Of a DNA stretch of 6,839 nucleotides, positions 5,412 through 6,839 are shown in pieces. The DNA is from an uncultured Treponema sp. (GTDB lineage Bacteria; Spirochaetota; Spirochaetia; Treponematales; Treponemataceae). The position numbers were made by a program, and so were the translations under genes. A model generated the notes under the pieces. That model did not search any database and had not been told where the DNA came from. It saw nothing but the letters and a program-made list of their open reading frames with translations. Every line of letters starts with the position of its first letter. Position 1 is the stretch's first letter. The stretch spans positions 1-6,839 of the forward strand of contig CAJOPO010000191.1 of assembly GCA_905236315.1 (NCBI GenBank). The letters run 5' to 3'.

Positions 5412-6839
5412 AAAACTTAAATTGTACTCCCACTGTAAAATAATTATTAAACTCGTCTGTTAAAGAAGATACCCATAAAGCCTTGTACATAGATACTAAT
5501 TCAGAAGCAGTGTATGTATTTCCGTTATATGTATAAGTTCCATCATTATTATATGTAGCAGATATACCAGGATAAATATCTGTATCTACACCCTTATTGT
5601 GTATGTATTCAAATAAGTAAGCAAAAGTAAAACTAACTTGCCCCCATGACCTACGAATAAACTCCATTTCACCACTTATGCCTGCCTGTACTATATACAT
5701 TTTATGTTCTTCATTAAGGAAGTTTTTCTCGTCCATAGAGGAATCAGTAAGAATTAGAAAACCTGTTGTACCGTCTGTACTTACTAAAGAATGTGCATTT
5801 ATACTGCCATCTGTAGAATAAACATTGCTATCTGCCATTAAATAGTACATAGCTTCTGTATCAGAAAGATTTTCAAAAGGATTTGCATGGCGACTAAAAC
5901 TTGTAGTTAATTTTAGATGTAAACCAGTAAATGGGCAGAAATCTACAGCAAAAGCTAGACTATCACTATTAGGAGGTAATGGGCTACCTATAGAAATGCC
6001 ATTATTTGTATAATTTTGGTAATTAACGCAACCTGCACTTAAAGTATTAGAAGTATTAACATCATCATAATCCCAGTGAGTATATGTATAAGGAGATACA
6101 AGAGTATAATCTAAACTAAGCCTTTTACAAAAAGAATCCTCTGGTGCATATACAACACCTGTTTTAAAAGCAATTTTATCATGAGAGTTTACTTTTAGTT
6201 TTACAAGACCATTTACATCAAAGTCATCAACAAATAATTCATTTGCCCATACAAAGCCTTTAAATGGCTTCCAAGAGATGCCTAATCCTATAAGTGAACT
6301 ATCATTAAAGCCTCCTATTCCCTGCGCTATCATATAAGGCGCAGGAAGCAGATACGAAAAATCTGTTCTTCTACCAAATACCATAGATTCAAACAAAGAA
6401 AGTTTTAAATTTTGCAGTGGTCTATAATCTATTGCATGGAAGGCTAAATATTTATCAGGATAACTACCATTACCATTATAAGTTTCTGTAGCACCTATAG
6501 CAGAATAAAGCTGGGAATATGACCACTTATCCTGCATAATAACAAACTGTAAGGCAGCCCTATGAAAAGATGTATCATTTAAAGCAATGCCACTACCTAT
6601 AAAATCTCCATAGCCAGAGCGAAATATGCCAGCTTGCATATAGACATTTTCTTTTCCTAAAGCAACTACATTGTTCATATCAAGATATGCTTTAAGAGGA
6701 CCTATAACAGAAGGGTCTGCTACAGTATCTGCAACAGGGTTTGTATACAAGGCGGTGAGTAAATCATAATCATTGCTATAAAGTTGTATTCCCAAATTAT
6801 AGCCTAAGGAGGCAAAATCATTAAAAAAAGACATATCCC
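5410..6839 (-). CDS. Outer-membrane beta-barrel protein, Wzi/capsule-assembly-like (5' end beyond the window)
   Basis: The visible 474+ residues are the C-terminal part of a probable outer-membrane barrel. The first ATG in view (6834-6832) is followed by ordinary mature sequence without a signal peptide, and the frame is open to the window edge, so the start lies outside. Numbering from that ATG, VYMQAGIFRSGYGDFIGSG (64-82) with ALNDTSFH (84-91), DKYLAFHAIDYRP (127-139), SLFESMVFGRR (146-156), SPYTYTHWDYD (247-257) and PLPPNSDSL (285-293) follow the pattern I associate with Wzi-like barrels: aromatic, alternating strands linked by polar loops. The last residue is Phe (FTVGVQFKF), the usual signal for insertion by the BAM complex. 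Wzi of E. coli binds capsule polysaccharide at the cell surface, but family likeness here does not prove a capsule role. It is the first visible gene of a three-gene minus-strand operon with thiI. Confidence 0.7.
   Translation of the reverse strand, partial: DMSFFNDFASLGYNLGIQLYSNDYDLLTALYTNPVADTVADPSVIGPLKAYLDMNNVVALGKENVYMQAGIFRSGYGDFIGSGIALNDTSFHRAALQFVIMQDKWSYSQLYSAIGATETYNGNGSYPDKYLAFHAIDYRPLQNLKLSLFESMVFGRRTDFSYLLPAPYMIAQGIGGFNDSSLIGLGISWKPFKGFVWANELFVDDFDVNGLVKLKVNSHDKIAFKTGVVYAPEDSFCKRLSLDYTLVSPYTYTHWDYDDVNTSNTLSAGCVNYQNYTNNGISIGSPLPPNSDSLAFAVDFCPFTGLHLKLTTSFSRHANPFENLSDTEAMYYLMADSNVYSTDGSINAHSLVSTDGTTGFLILTDSSMDEKNFLNEEHKMYIVQAGISGEMEFIRRSWGQVSFTFAYLFEYIHNKGVDTDIYPGISATYNNDGTYTYNGNTYTASELVSMYKALWVSSLTDEFNNYFTVGVQFKF

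Noticed and set aside
5410..6834. Reading the ATG at 6834 as the true start of the barrel protein
   Set aside because: No signal peptide follows it, an outer-membrane protein needs one, and the frame remains open to the window edge.

Overview
The window is AT-rich bacterial DNA with five protein-coding genes and a structured non-coding left end. The likely source is a spirochaete, most plausibly a host-associated Treponema. This rests on low GC, lysine-, asparagine- and isoleucine-rich proteins, a lipoprotein with a relaxed Ile-Ile-Ala-Cys lipobox, and a Wzi-like outer-membrane barrel of a type I associate with treponemes. No ribosomal RNA or other decisive marker is present, so the assignment is an inference of moderate to low confidence.

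Layout. Positions 1-273 hold no gene but are dense in structure: a palindromic repeat (1-48), three helically phased A-tracts (81-108), a tandem array of 22-bp units each containing a 13-bp dyad (107-230), and a near-consensus sigma-70 promoter (TTGTCA, 17 bp, TATAAT; 235-263). The promoter predicts transcription starting about 0-5 bases before the ATG at 274, so the first gene's mRNA is probably leaderless or nearly so. That gene (274-2307, +) encodes a complete Rep-type superfamily 1 DNA helicase. A short spacer made almost entirely of an 8-copy degenerate 7-bp repeat follows; its last copy forms the ribosome binding site of a small lipoprotein gene (2375-2956, +) whose mature part looks like a CBM6/CBM35-type jelly-roll.

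On the minus strand three tightly packed genes read toward these two and form a probable operon, whose promoter lies beyond the right edge. In order of transcription they are a Wzi-like outer-membrane beta-barrel protein (5410 to the window end, 5' part missing), thiI for tRNA 4-thiouridine synthesis (4171-5400), and an exported or lipid-anchored protein of unknown function (2966-4174). The barrel stop codon overlaps the thiI Shine-Dalgarno. The thiI stop overlaps the GTG start of the last gene in a GTGA junction. The operon meets the lipoprotein gene tail to tail with 9 bp between stops and no visible terminator.

No mobile element, CRISPR array or RNA gene is recognisable, and most genes are ordinary. 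The strongest unexplained signals are the dyad array with phased A-tracts in front of a leaderless Rep promoter, the heptamer repeat that builds a ribosome binding site, and a possible internal duplication in the unknown exported protein.
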